From Pseudomonas migulae NBRC 103157 (GTDB lineage Bacteria; Pseudomonadota; Gammaproteobacteria; Pseudomonadales; Pseudomonadaceae), in contig NZ_BDAG01000027.1 of assembly GCF_002091715.1 (NCBI RefSeq), positions 31,079 to 95,078 of the forward strand: DNA of 64,000 nt, read 5' to 3'. Made by a program: the position numbers and the translations under genes. The notes beneath the pieces were generated by a model, which had not been told where the DNA came from, did not search any database, and was given only the letters and a program-made list of their open reading frames with translations. Positions 50,016 through 57,930 of the stretch are shown one piece after another (the first letter of the stretch is position 1; every line of letters starts with the position of its first letter).

Positions 50016-51700
50016 AGGCTTTCGCCGAGTTGTACGCGGAACTGGATGCCACGACCTCGAGCAACGCCAAACTGGCGGCGATGCAACACTACTTCGCCCA
50101 GGCCGTGCCGGAAGACGCCGCATGGGCGGTGTACTTTCTGTCCGGCGGACGCCCTCGCCAACTGGTGCCGGTGCGCATCCTGCATGAACTCGCCGTGGCG
50201 TATTCCGGCCTGTCGCCGTGGTTGTTCGAGGAGAGTTATCAGGCGGTCGGCGATCTGGCGGAAACAATCTCGCTGGTGCTGCCCGAAACACCCCACAGTT
50301 CCACCGACGGATTGGCGGTGTGGATCGAAGAAAAACTGCTGCCGTTGCGCGGCGAATCTCCCCAAGTGCTCGCCGAACAACTGCCCGGACTCTGGTCGCA
50401 ACTGGACCGCCCCAGCCTGATGCTCTGCATCAAACTGATCACCGGCAGTTTGCGCGTCGGTGTCTCAAAATTGTTGGTGACCCGCGCCTTGGCGGCCATG
50501 GCGCAGCTCGACAGTAAACGCGTGGCCCAGCGGCTGGTGGGTTACACCGACCTGTCCAATCGCCCGAGCGCGGCCAGCTACCTGAAGCTGATTGCCGCCG
50601 AATCGTCGGATGAACATGCTCGGCGCGGCGGTCAGCCGTATCCGTTTTTCCTGGCTCATGCACTGTCGCAACCGGTCGAACAGTTCGAAGGGTTGCTCGG
50701 CCCGGCCAGCCACTGGCAAGTGGAATGGAAGTGGGATGGCATCCGCGCCCAAGTGGTCAAGCGCGACGGCCGACTGTGGATCTGGTCACGCGGTGAAGAG
50801 CTGGTCAGCGAACGCTTTCCGGAACTCGACAGCCTGGTCCATGGCCTGCCCGACGGCACGGTGATCGACGGTGAAATCGTGGCCTGGAAAACCGCACCAA
50901 GGGACACCGAAGATGCCTTCGATCCACTGGCGCCAACGCCGCCCGCGGTGCAACCGTTCGCCCTGCTGCAACAGCGGATCGGCCGAAAATCCCTGGGCAA
51001 GAAAATTCTCGATGACGTGCCGGTGGTTGTCCTCGCCTACGACTTGCTGGAATGGGCGGGCGAAGACTGGCGCAACCAGCCACAAGCCAAGCGTCGCACC
51101 CAACTGGAGCACGTCATCGCCCACTGCAACAACCCGGTGTTACTGCCCTCCCCGGTGCTCACCGGGGAGGACTGGTTCGACCTCGCCCGCCAACGCGAAG
51201 CCTCCCGCAGCCTGGGCGTCGAGGGCATGATGCTCAAGTCCCGCGACGCGTTGTATGGCGTGGGTCGCACCAAGGACATGGGCGTCTGGTGGAAATGGAA
51301 AGTCGACCCGTTCAGCGTCGACGCGGTGCTGATCTACGCGCAGCGCGGGCATGGCCGCCGGGCCAGTCTCTACAGCGATTACACCTTCGCCGTGTGGGAC
51401 GGCCCGCCCGACGCCAGCGAACGTACCCTGGTGCCGTTCGCCAAGGCCTATTCGGGGCTCACCGACGCAGAAATGCGCCAGGTCGACAGCATCGTGCGCA
51501 AGACTACAGTGGAGAAATTCGGGCCAGTCATCAGCGTGAAACCGAGCCTGGTATTTGAATTGGGGTTTGAGGGGATTGCTCTGTCCAAACGGCACAAGAG
51601 CGGTATCGCGGTGCGGTTTCCCAGAATGCTTCGGTGGCGGCAGGACAAGACTGTTGAGGAGGCTGACAATCTCGCGACCCTGCAGGATCTGCTCGGCTGA
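50012..51700 (+). CDS. ATP-dependent DNA ligase (LigB-type, cluster-associated)
   Basis: A 562-residue ligase. An N-terminal helical DNA-binding domain (about 200 residues) precedes the nucleotidyltransferase domain with motif I KWDG (K240), motif III-like TVIDGEIVAW, and motif V KWKVDPF, then an OB-fold domain ending AVRFPRMLRWRQDK. Translationally coupled to the exonuclease gene. Probable role is nick sealing in a DNA repair pathway; NAD-dependent LigA should be the housekeeping ligase elsewhere. Confidence 0.9.
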   Translation: MKAFAELYAELDATTSSNAKLAAMQHYFAQAVPEDAAWAVYFLSGGRPRQLVPVRILHELAVAYSGLSPWLFEESYQAVGDLAETISLVLPETPHSSTDGLAVWIEEKLLPLRGESPQVLAEQLPGLWSQLDRPSLMLCIKLITGSLRVGVSKLLVTRALAAMAQLDSKRVAQRLVGYTDLSNRPSAASYLKLIAAESSDEHARRGGQPYPFFLAHALSQPVEQFEGLLGPASHWQVEWKWDGIRAQVVKRDGRLWIWSRGEELVSERFPELDSLVHGLPDGTVIDGEIVAWKTAPRDTEDAFDPLAPTPPAVQPFALLQQRIGRKSLGKKILDDVPVVVLAYDLLEWAGEDWRNQPQAKRRTQLEHVIAHCNNPVLLPSPVLTGEDWFDLARQREASRSLGVEGMMLKSRDALYGVGRTKDMGVWWKWKVDPFSVDAVLIYAQRGHGRRASLYSDYTFAVWDGPPDASERTLVPFAKAYSGLTDAEMRQVDSIVRKTTVEKFGPVISVKPSLVFELGFEGIALSKRHKSGIAVRFPRMLRWRQDKTVEEADNLATLQDLLG

Positions 51701-52004
51701 CCCGCTCTCCTGCAGGCGCCGGCTTGCTGGCGATGAACGATAACACGGTCACTCTGAACCACCGTGCCGGCCTGATCGCCAGCAAGCCGGCTCCTACAAC
51801 GCGGGGTGCACGCTCAATACTGGTGCAGCCATTTACCGATGCCCGTTTTCGTGCATAAATCCCGTCCAGCCATTTCCTGAACCACCTTTTAAACGCTTGT
51901 TCGGCACTCTGGTTCGGAAATTGCTACTTTCATTAGGTCTTACGCTTTCCAGTAACAATAATTCTGCGCCACAAGCGCTCATATTGGTTCTTAGGGATTG
52001 AATA
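51701..52004. other. Intergenic region with REPIN and aotJ promoter
   Basis: 304 nt. The left part is a REPIN (51711-51798); the rest (51800-52004) is AT-richer and should hold the aotJ promoter (TTGCTACTTTC...TAGGTC candidates). No ORF is seen. Confidence 0.5.
51711..51798. repeat. REPIN (GGAGCCGGCTTGCTGGCGA family)
   Basis: TGCAGGCGCCGGCTTGCTGG and the standard complement. It follows the ligase stop directly, where in P. putida the Lhr-type genes would be expected. Confidence 0.88.
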
Positions 52005-52787
52005 ATGAAAAAAGCATTGCTGACCCTTTCTGCACTGGCGTTGTGCATGGCTGCTGGCTCCGCGCTGGCCAAGGAATACAAGGAACTGCGTTTTGGCGTT
52101 GACCCTTCCTACGCACCGTTCGAGTCGAAAGCGGCCGACGGTAGCCTGGTGGGCTTCGACATCGATCTGGGGAACGCGATCTGCGCCGAGCTGAAGGTCA
52201 AGTGCAAATGGGTCGAAAGCGATTTCGACGGCATGATTCCGGGCCTGAAGGCCAATAAATTCGACGGTGTGATCTCTTCGATGACCGTCACCCCGGCCCG
52301 CGAAAAAGTCATCGATTTCTCCAGCGAGCTGTTCTCCGGCCCAACCGCTTACGTGTTCAAGAAAGGTTCCGGCCTGAGCGAAGACGTCGCGTCCCTGAAG
52401 GGCAAGACCGTTGGCTACGAGCAAGGCACCATTCAGGAAGCCTACGCCAAGGCCGTGCTGGACAAGGCTGGCGTGAAAACCCAGGCCTATCAGAACCAGG
52501 ACCAGGTGTATTCGGACCTGATGTCCGGTCGCCTCGATGCGGCGATCCAGGACATGCTGCAAGCCGAACTGGGCTTTTTGAAGTCGCCTAAAGGCGAAGG
52601 CTACGAAGTCAGCAAGCCGGTCGACAGCGAATTGCTGCCAGCCAAAACAGCTATCGGTATCTCTAAAGGTAACAAAGACCTCAAGGCACTTTTGGATAAA
52701 GGTATCAAAGCGTTACACGACGATGGCACCTACGCCACCATTCAGAAGAAACACTTTGGCGATCTGAATCTGTACAGCGGCAAATAA
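52005..52787 (+). CDS. aotJ: Arginine/ornithine ABC transporter periplasmic binding protein
   Basis: A 260-residue periplasmic receptor. Signal peptide MKKALLTLSALALCMAAGSALA. The basic amino acid receptor (LAO/HisJ) signatures are LRFGVDPSYAPFESKAADGSLVGFDIDLGNAIC and FDGMIPGLKANKFDGVISSMTVTPAR. First gene of an aotJQMOP-like set. A terminator-like hairpin (52794-52821) separates it from aotQ, which is typical for raising receptor over permease levels. Confidence 0.88.
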   Translation: MKKALLTLSALALCMAAGSALAKEYKELRFGVDPSYAPFESKAADGSLVGFDIDLGNAICAELKVKCKWVESDFDGMIPGLKANKFDGVISSMTVTPAREKVIDFSSELFSGPTAYVFKKGSGLSEDVASLKGKTVGYEQGTIQEAYAKAVLDKAGVKTQAYQNQDQVYSDLMSGRLDAAIQDMLQAELGFLKSPKGEGYEVSKPVDSELLPAKTAIGISKGNKDLKALLDKGIKALHDDGTYATIQKKHFGDLNLYSGK

Positions 52788-52793
52788 TGCCCG

Positions 52794-52821
52794 GCGCCCA
52801 TCTCGCGATGGGCGCTTTTTT
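52794..52821 (+). terminator. Terminator between aotJ and aotQ
   Basis: GCGCCCAT / ATGGGCGC hairpin with six T after it; partial readthrough would feed the permease genes. Confidence 0.8.
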
Positions 52822-52843
52822 CATCCGATCAGGTTGCTGATTT

Positions 52844-53572
52844 ATGTTCGAAACTCTCTTGCAAAATCTGGGGCTCTCAGCCTTCAGCCTCAAGGGCTTC
52901 GGTCCGTTGCTGATGGAAGGCACCTGGATGACCATCAAATTATCGGCGTTGTCGCTGCTGGTGGCCGTGTTGCTCGGCCTGCTCGGCGCCAGTGCCAAGC
53001 TGTCAAAAGTCAAACTGGTGCGCGTGCCGGCGCAGGTCTACACCACGCTGATTCGCGGCGTGCCGGACCTGGTGCTGATGCTGCTGATCTTCTACAGCCT
53101 GCAGACCTGGTTGACGTCGTTCACCGATTTCATGGAATGGGAATACATCGAGATCAACCCGTTCAGCGCCGGGGTCATCACCCTGGGCTTCATTTACGGC
53201 GCGTACTTCACCGAAACCTTTCGTGGCGCGATTCTCGCAGTACCGCGGGGCCAGGTCGAAGCGGCCACCGCCTATGGCCTCAAGCGTGGCCAGCGGTTCT
53301 GGATCGTGGTGTTCCCGCAGATGATGCGTTTCGCCCTGCCGGGCATCGGCAACAATTGGATGGTGATGCTCAAGGCCACCGCGCTGGTGTCGATCATCGG
53401 CCTCGCCGACCTGGTCAAGGCCGCGCAGGACGCCGGCAAAAGCAGCTATCAACTGTTCTACTTCCTGGTGCTGGCCGCGTTGATCTACCTGCTGATCACC
53501 AGTGCATCCAACGTTATCCTGCGCTGGCTTGAACGCCGCTACGCCGCCGGCTCCCGGGAGGCCGTACGATGA
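52844..53572 (+). CDS. aotQ: Basic amino acid ABC permease AotQ (HisQ-like)
   Basis: A 242-residue inner-membrane permease with the His/Glu family signature: VYTTLIRGVPDLVLMLLIFYSLQ and the cytoplasmic EAA loop QVEAATAYGLKRGQRFWIVVFPQMMRFALPGI. Its stop overlaps the aotM start by 4 nt (ATGA), so the permease pair is made in equal amounts. Confidence 0.9.
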   Translation: MFETLLQNLGLSAFSLKGFGPLLMEGTWMTIKLSALSLLVAVLLGLLGASAKLSKVKLVRVPAQVYTTLIRGVPDLVLMLLIFYSLQTWLTSFTDFMEWEYIEINPFSAGVITLGFIYGAYFTETFRGAILAVPRGQVEAATAYGLKRGQRFWIVVFPQMMRFALPGIGNNWMVMLKATALVSIIGLADLVKAAQDAGKSSYQLFYFLVLAALIYLLITSASNVILRWLERRYAAGSREAVR

Positions 53573-54279
53573 TCGAACTCCTGCAGGAATACTGGAAACC
53601 TTTCCTCTATACCGACGGTTACAACATCACCGGCCTGGCCATGACCCTGTGGCTGCTCAGTGCGTCAATCTTCATCGGTTTCGTGGTGTCGATCCCGCTG
53701 TCCATCGCCCGGGTATCGCCGCATTTCTACATTCGCTGGCCAGTGCAGTTCTACACTTACCTGTTCCGCGGGACGCCGCTGTATATCCAGCTGCTGATTT
53801 GCTACACCGGCATCTACAGCCTGGCCGCCGTGCGGGAACAGCCGATACTCGATGCATTCTTTCGCGATGCGATGAACTGCACCATCCTGGCGTTCGCCCT
53901 GAACACCTGCGCCTACACCACGGAGATTTTCGCCGGGGCGATTCGCAGCATGGCCCATGGTGAAGTCGAAGCGGCCAAGGCCTACGGTCTGACCGGCTGG
54001 AAGCTGTATGCCTACGTGATCATGCCGTCGGCGCTGCGTCGCTCGTTGCCTTATTACAGCAACGAAGTGATTCTGATGCTGCACTCGACCACCGTGGCGT
54101 TCACCGCGACCATCCCGGACATCCTGAAAGTCGCGCGGGACGCCAACTCGGCGACCTTCCTGACCTTCCAGTCGTTCGGCATCGCCGCGCTGATCTACCT
54201 GACCGTTACCTTTGCGCTGGTCGGCCTGTTCCGCCTCGCCGAACGCCGATGGCTGGCGTTCCTCGGGCCGACCCACTAG
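53569..54279 (+). CDS. aotM: Basic amino acid ABC permease AotM (HisM-like)
   Basis: A 236-residue inner-membrane permease: PVQFYTYLFRGTPLYIQLLICYTGIYSL and EAA loop EVEAAKAYGLTGWKLYAYVIMPSALRRSLPYYS. Heterodimer partner of AotQ. Followed after 12 nt by aotO. Confidence 0.9.
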   Translation: MIELLQEYWKPFLYTDGYNITGLAMTLWLLSASIFIGFVVSIPLSIARVSPHFYIRWPVQFYTYLFRGTPLYIQLLICYTGIYSLAAVREQPILDAFFRDAMNCTILAFALNTCAYTTEIFAGAIRSMAHGEVEAAKAYGLTGWKLYAYVIMPSALRRSLPYYSNEVILMLHSTTVAFTATIPDILKVARDANSATFLTFQSFGIAALIYLTVTFALVGLFRLAERRWLAFLGPTH

Positions 54280-54291
54280 GACTTCTTGCAA

Positions 54292-55410
54292 ATGCGCCAC
54301 CAGATACATGACTTGCTGGCCCCGCTGCCGGGGACCGCGCGACAGATTCACAGCTTCCACTTCGGCCCGACGGCAGCCCAAGGCAAGATCTACATCCAGG
54401 CGTCGCTGCACGCCGATGAAATGCCCGGCATGCTGGTCGCCTGGCACCTCAAGCAGCGCCTGGCGGAGCTTGAAGCCGGCGGTCGGCTGCGCAGCGAAAT
54501 CGTGCTGGTGCCGGTGGCCAATCCGGTCGGCCTCGAACAAGTGCTGATGGATGTGCCGCTGGGCCGCTACGAGCTCGAAAGCGGGCAGAACTTCAACCGC
54601 TGGTTCGTCGATCTGAGCGAAGAAGTCGGCAACGAAATCGAAGGTCAGCTCGGCGACAATCCGCAGCGCAACCTCGAACTGATCCGCAGCAGCCTGCGTC
54701 AGGCACTGACGCGACAGACCGCCAGCACTCAACTGCAATCCCAGCGCCTGATCCTGCAACGACTGGCCTGTGATGCGGACATGGTGCTGGACCTGCATTG
54801 CGATTTCGAAGCGGTCGCGCACCTCTACACCACGCCCGAGGCCTGGCCTCAGGTCGAACCGCTGGCCCGCTATATCGGTGCCGAAGCCAGCCTGTTGGCC
54901 ACCGACTCCGGCGGCCAGTCGTTCGACGAGTGCTTCACCCTGCTCTGGTGGCAGTTGAAGGAGCGTTTCGGCGAGCATTTCGACATTCCGCCGGGGAGTT
55001 TTTCGGTGACCGTCGAATTGCGCGGCCAGGGTGACGTCAATCATCCACTGGCCAGCCTCGACTGCCAGGCGTTGCTCGATTACCTGACTCACTTCGGCGC
55101 GATTGCCGGTGAGCCGGCGCCCCTGCCGGAACTGCCGTATCCCGCCACGCCACTGGCCGCCGTCGAACCGGTGGCCACGCCCGTGGGCGGTTTGCTGGTG
55201 TTCACCGCGCTGCCGGGGGAATACCTCGAAGCCGGGCAACGGGTCGCCGAAATCATCGACCCGATCACTGATCGCGTCACCCCCATTCACTGCACCGTCG
55301 CCGGGCTGATGTACGCCCGCTCGCTGCGGCGCATGGCCACTGCCGGCATGGTGATCGCCCACGTCGCGGGCACCGAAGCCTATCGCAGCGGCTACCTACT
55401 TTCGCCTTGA
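54292..55410 (+). CDS. aotO: AotO-like M14-family deacylase (succinylglutamate desuccinylase/aspartoacylase)
   Basis: A 372-residue zinc enzyme of the AstE/AspA family. The metal ligands are H40 and E43 in LHADEMPG and H169 in LDLHCD. In P. aeruginosa a related gene, aotO, lies between aotM and aotP of the arginine/ornithine transporter operon; the role of its product is unknown and it is not needed for uptake. Position and order here match. The TTG at 54286 is in frame, but ATG 54292 is the likelier start. Confidence 0.85.
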   Translation: MRHQIHDLLAPLPGTARQIHSFHFGPTAAQGKIYIQASLHADEMPGMLVAWHLKQRLAELEAGGRLRSEIVLVPVANPVGLEQVLMDVPLGRYELESGQNFNRWFVDLSEEVGNEIEGQLGDNPQRNLELIRSSLRQALTRQTASTQLQSQRLILQRLACDADMVLDLHCDFEAVAHLYTTPEAWPQVEPLARYIGAEASLLATDSGGQSFDECFTLLWWQLKERFGEHFDIPPGSFSVTVELRGQGDVNHPLASLDCQALLDYLTHFGAIAGEPAPLPELPYPATPLAAVEPVATPVGGLLVFTALPGEYLEAGQRVAEIIDPITDRVTPIHCTVAGLMYARSLRRMATAGMVIAHVAGTEAYRSGYLLSP

Positions 55411-55423
55411 GGATGCATGCCCC

Positions 55424-56188
55424 ATGTACAAACTGACCATCGAAGGCCTGCATAAAAGCTATGGCGATCATCATGTGCTCAAAGGCGTTTCACTCAAGGC
55501 CAACACCGGCGACGTCATCAGTCTGATCGGCGCCAGCGGCTCGGGTAAGAGTACCTTTCTGCGCTGCATCAACTTTCTCGAACAGCCCAACGACGGCGTC
55601 ATGACCCTGGACGGTCAGAACATCCGCATGATCAAGGATCGCCACGGCATGCACGTGGCCAACCCCGATGAATTGCAAAAAATCCGCACGCGCCTGGCCA
55701 TGGTATTCCAGCACTTCAACCTGTGGAGCCACATGACCGTGCTGGAAAACATCACCATGGCCCCGCGCCGGGTGCTGGGTTGCAGCAAGCAGGAAGCCGA
55801 AGACCGCGCCCGTCGTTATCTCGACAAGGTCGGCCTGGACGCACGCGTGGCGGACCAGTACCCGGCGTTTCTGTCCGGTGGTCAGCAGCAGCGGGTCGCC
55901 ATTGCCCGAGCGCTGGCCATGGAACCGGAAGTCATGCTGTTCGACGAACCGACCTCGGCACTCGACCCGGAACTGGTCGGTGAAGTGCTCAGGGTGATCC
56001 AGGGCCTCGCTGAAGAAGGCCGAACCATGATCATGGTGACTCACGAAATGAGTTTCGCCCGCAAAGTGTCGAGCCAGGTGTTGTTTCTACACCAGGGGCT
56101 GGTCGAGGAAGAAGGCGCACCGGAAGACGTGCTGGGCAATCCGAAGAGCGAACGGTTGAAGCAGTTCCTCAGCGGTAACCTCAAGTAA
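55424..56188 (+). CDS. aotP: Basic amino acid ABC ATPase AotP (HisP-like)
   Basis: A 254-residue ABC ATPase: Walker A GASGSGKST, signature LSGGQQQRVAIARAL, Walker B VMLFDEPTSAL, and switch histidine in MIMVTHEMSFAR. Ends the operon; in P. aeruginosa argR follows aotP, but here a REPIN and an unrelated small gene on the other strand follow. Confidence 0.93.
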   Translation: MYKLTIEGLHKSYGDHHVLKGVSLKANTGDVISLIGASGSGKSTFLRCINFLEQPNDGVMTLDGQNIRMIKDRHGMHVANPDELQKIRTRLAMVFQHFNLWSHMTVLENITMAPRRVLGCSKQEAEDRARRYLDKVGLDARVADQYPAFLSGGQQQRVAIARALAMEPEVMLFDEPTSALDPELVGEVLRVIQGLAEEGRTMIMVTHEMSFARKVSSQVLFLHQGLVEEEGAPEDVLGNPKSERLKQFLSGNLK

Positions 56189-56200
56189 CACGCCCGCCTT

Positions 56201-56284
56201 TGCAGGAGCCGACTTGCTGGCGATGGTGTTTCAGTCGACGACAATGCGTCTAATAACGCCATCGCCAGCAAGCCGGCGCCTGCA
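56201..56284. repeat. REPIN (GGAGCCGGCTTGCTGGCGA family, variant outer bases)
   Basis: TGCAGGAGCCGACTTGCTGG on the left and AGCCGGCGCCTGCA on the right. It ends the aot operon where argR would be expected. Confidence 0.88.
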
Positions 56285-56317
56285 AATCAAAATATCTGAC
56301 TGGCCATTCAATTAAAG

Positions 56318-56527
56318 CTAAACAACCGGCGCGGGAGGTGGCTCATCCGGCAGGGTCGGCTCACCGGGTTCGGTCGGTTGTTCGTTGGGGGTATCGGGAT
56401 CAGGCTGACCGGGAATGCCCCCCGCCATGCTGATTGGCGGATGTGCCAACAAGGACCAGGCCAAAACGCCAACCTGATTGGGCTCAAGCCTTGCCAGTTC
56501 GGCACTTATTCGCGGGTCGATCTTCAT
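56318..56527 (-). CDS. Small hypothetical protein with Pro-rich acidic tail
   Basis: A 69-residue protein: MKIDPRISAELARLEPNQVG at the start, a short hydrophobic stretch (VLAWSLLAHPPISMAGGIPG), then a Pro/Glu/Asp-rich tail (TPNEQPTEPGEPTLPDEPP). ATG 56527 with AGGAG six bases before it is clearly the start. The gene lies downstream of dcd on the same strand. A strongly structured leader occupies the bases just before the Shine-Dalgarno (56535-56607). Function unknown. Confidence 0.72.
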   Translation of the reverse strand: MKIDPRISAELARLEPNQVGVLAWSLLAHPPISMAGGIPGQPDPDTPNEQPTEPGEPTLPDEPPPAPVV

Positions 56528-56534
56528 ATAGCAC

Positions 56535-56607
56535 TCCTGAGCGATGGCCCGATCCGCCTTGCGCGGATCGGAGCAGTACACTCCATAGAGTGTACGCTCG
56601 CTCAGGA
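56535..56607 (-). promoter_or_regulatory. Structured leader: three-way junction pairing with the Shine-Dalgarno
   Basis: On the minus strand, a perfect 10-bp stem (TCCTGAGCGA, 56598-56607 with 56535-56544) encloses an 8-bp hairpin (GTACACTC/GAGTGTAC, 56576-56583 with 56588-56595, loop of 4) and a 9-bp hairpin (56549-56557 with 56563-56571, loop of 5). The 3' strand of the outer stem includes four of five bases of the AGGAG of the gene at 56318-56527, so the fold should hinder translation. No T-run follows either hairpin. Confidence 0.6.
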
Positions 56608-56634
56608 ATTCCCACGGTTTGTCAGACGGTTGAC

Positions 56635-57201
56635 TCAGGTGCGTGGCAGCGTTACGCCGCGCTGGCCCTGATACTTGCCGCCACGGTCCTTGTAGGACAC
56701 TTCGCATTCTTCGTCGGATTCAAGGAACAGCATCTGCGCCACGCCTTCGTTGGCGTAGATTTTCGCCGGCAGGTTGGTGGTGTTCGAGAATTCCAGGGTC
56801 ACGTGACCCTCCCACTCAGGCTCGAGCGGGGTGACGTTGACGATGATGCCGCAACGGGCGTAGGTGCTTTTGCCCAGGCAGATGGTCAATACGTTGCGCG
56901 GAATACGGAAATATTCGACGGTGCTGGCCAGGGCGAAAGAGTTTGGCGGGATGATGCAGACGTCGCTGTGGATGTCGACGAAGCTGCCGGCATCGAAATT
57001 TTTCGGGTCGACGATGGCCGAGTTGATGTTGGTGAACACCTTGAAATGATTGGTGCAACGAACGTCGTAGCCGTAACTCGACACCCCGTAGGAGATCACA
57101 CGGCTATCGTCGCTGCCGCGCACCTGGCGCTCGACGAACGGTTCGATCATGCCGTGCTCTTGCGCCATGCGGCGAATCCACTTGTCCGATTTGATGCTCA
57201 T
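56635..57201 (-). CDS. dcd: dCTP deaminase
   Basis: A 188-residue trimeric enzyme that deaminates dCTP to dUTP, the first step of dTTP supply. Family landmarks: MSIKSDKWIRRMAQEHGMIEPF, the nucleotide/catalytic stretch SSYGYDVRCTN, the catalytic loop FALASTVEYFRIPRNVLTICLGKSTYARCGIIVNVTPLEPEWEGHVTLEFSN (catalytic Glu in the last part), and the flexible C-terminus. Length is typical. Upstream of the small Pro-rich protein on the same strand, with a 107-nt structured gap. Confidence 0.95.
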   Translation of the reverse strand: MSIKSDKWIRRMAQEHGMIEPFVERQVRGSDDSRVISYGVSSYGYDVRCTNHFKVFTNINSAIVDPKNFDAGSFVDIHSDVCIIPPNSFALASTVEYFRIPRNVLTICLGKSTYARCGIIVNVTPLEPEWEGHVTLEFSNTTNLPAKIYANEGVAQMLFLESDEECEVSYKDRGGKYQGQRGVTLPRT

Positions 57202-57555
57202 GGCGGGTGTCCTGAATAGCGAGGTGGAAAAAATCTGTCCGGCATCTTACCGGGCGCGCGCTTCGGGTTCAAAGACCGTGGCGCAATTCTCGCCGATCCC
57301 CCGTAAATTCCGGAGCTTCCCCGCAATACGATGCACCGTCAGTCATGAAAACAGAGAAACCTTTGCAGGAAGCATTGGCACGTTCCGGAAAAAGGGTTAA
57401 GGTGGCGCCACTGTGCTGCTTGTGTCACTGAGAATCTCTACACGATATGTTGAATTTCGATCCAACCATCTACAAGAATTTTTCCTGCTCTTTGCACTCA
57501 GTCTCGGCCAGGGTTCTTCCTGCGTCGCAGTTATCTTTGTTCAAGGAGTTACACC
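57202..57555. other. Divergent promoter region and long cold-shock leader
   Basis: 354 nt between dcd and the cold-shock gene. The right half should be the long 5' leader usual for csp genes; a strong AAGGAG lies 9 nt before the ATG. I see no repeat or ORF of note here. Confidence 0.5.
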
Positions 57556-57765
57556 ATGTCTAATCGCCAAACTGGTACCGTTAAGTGGTTCAACGATGAA
57601 AAAGGCTTCGGCTTCATCACTCCACAATCCGGTGACGACCTGTTCGTTCACTTCAAAGCTATCCAATCCGACGGCTTCAAAAGCCTGAAAGAAGGCCAAC
57701 AGGTTTCTTTCATCGCTACCCGCGGTCAGAAAGGCATGCAAGCTGAAGAAGTTCAAGTTATCTAA
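57556..57765 (+). CDS. Cold-shock domain protein (CspA family)
   Basis: A 69-residue single-stranded nucleic-acid-binding protein. RNP1 is KGFGFIT and RNP2 is DLFVHF, both intact, in the OB-fold MSNRQTGTVKWFNDEKGFGF. Acts as an RNA chaperone that melts structures in mRNA. Codon use looks optimised, as for abundant proteins. A long leader precedes it and a terminator follows. Confidence 0.95.
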   Translation: MSNRQTGTVKWFNDEKGFGFITPQSGDDLFVHFKAIQSDGFKSLKEGQQVSFIATRGQKGMQAEEVQVI

Positions 57766-57782
57766 CTTGTACTTGCTTTAGT

Positions 57783-57815
57783 AAAAAGCCCCGCCCTCAA
57801 AAGCGGGGCTTTTTT
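57783..57815 (+). terminator. Terminator of the cold-shock gene
   Basis: AAAAAGCCCCGC / GCGGGGCTTTTTT hairpin 17 nt after the stop. Confidence 0.9.
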
Positions 57816-57840
57816 GTGCCTGTGTGTTTTTGCCGGGCAA

Positions 57841-57917
57841 AAAAGATCGCAGCCTTCGGCAGCTCCTACAGAATTTACGTCAATCTTTGTAGGAGCTGCC
57901 GAAGGCTGCGATCTTTT
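57841..57917. repeat. Inverted REP pair (GATCGCAGCCTTCGGCAGC family)
   Basis: AAAAGATCGCAGCCTTCGGC and exact complement, nearly perfect for the whole 30-base arms. Confidence 0.9.
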
Positions 57918-57930
57918 GCGTTTTAACGTC

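Noticed and set aside
56535..56607. tRNA gene
   Set aside because: Size is right, but the arms are 10, 9 and 8 bp in three-way form, with no T-loop GTTCRA, D-loop or CCA-like end.
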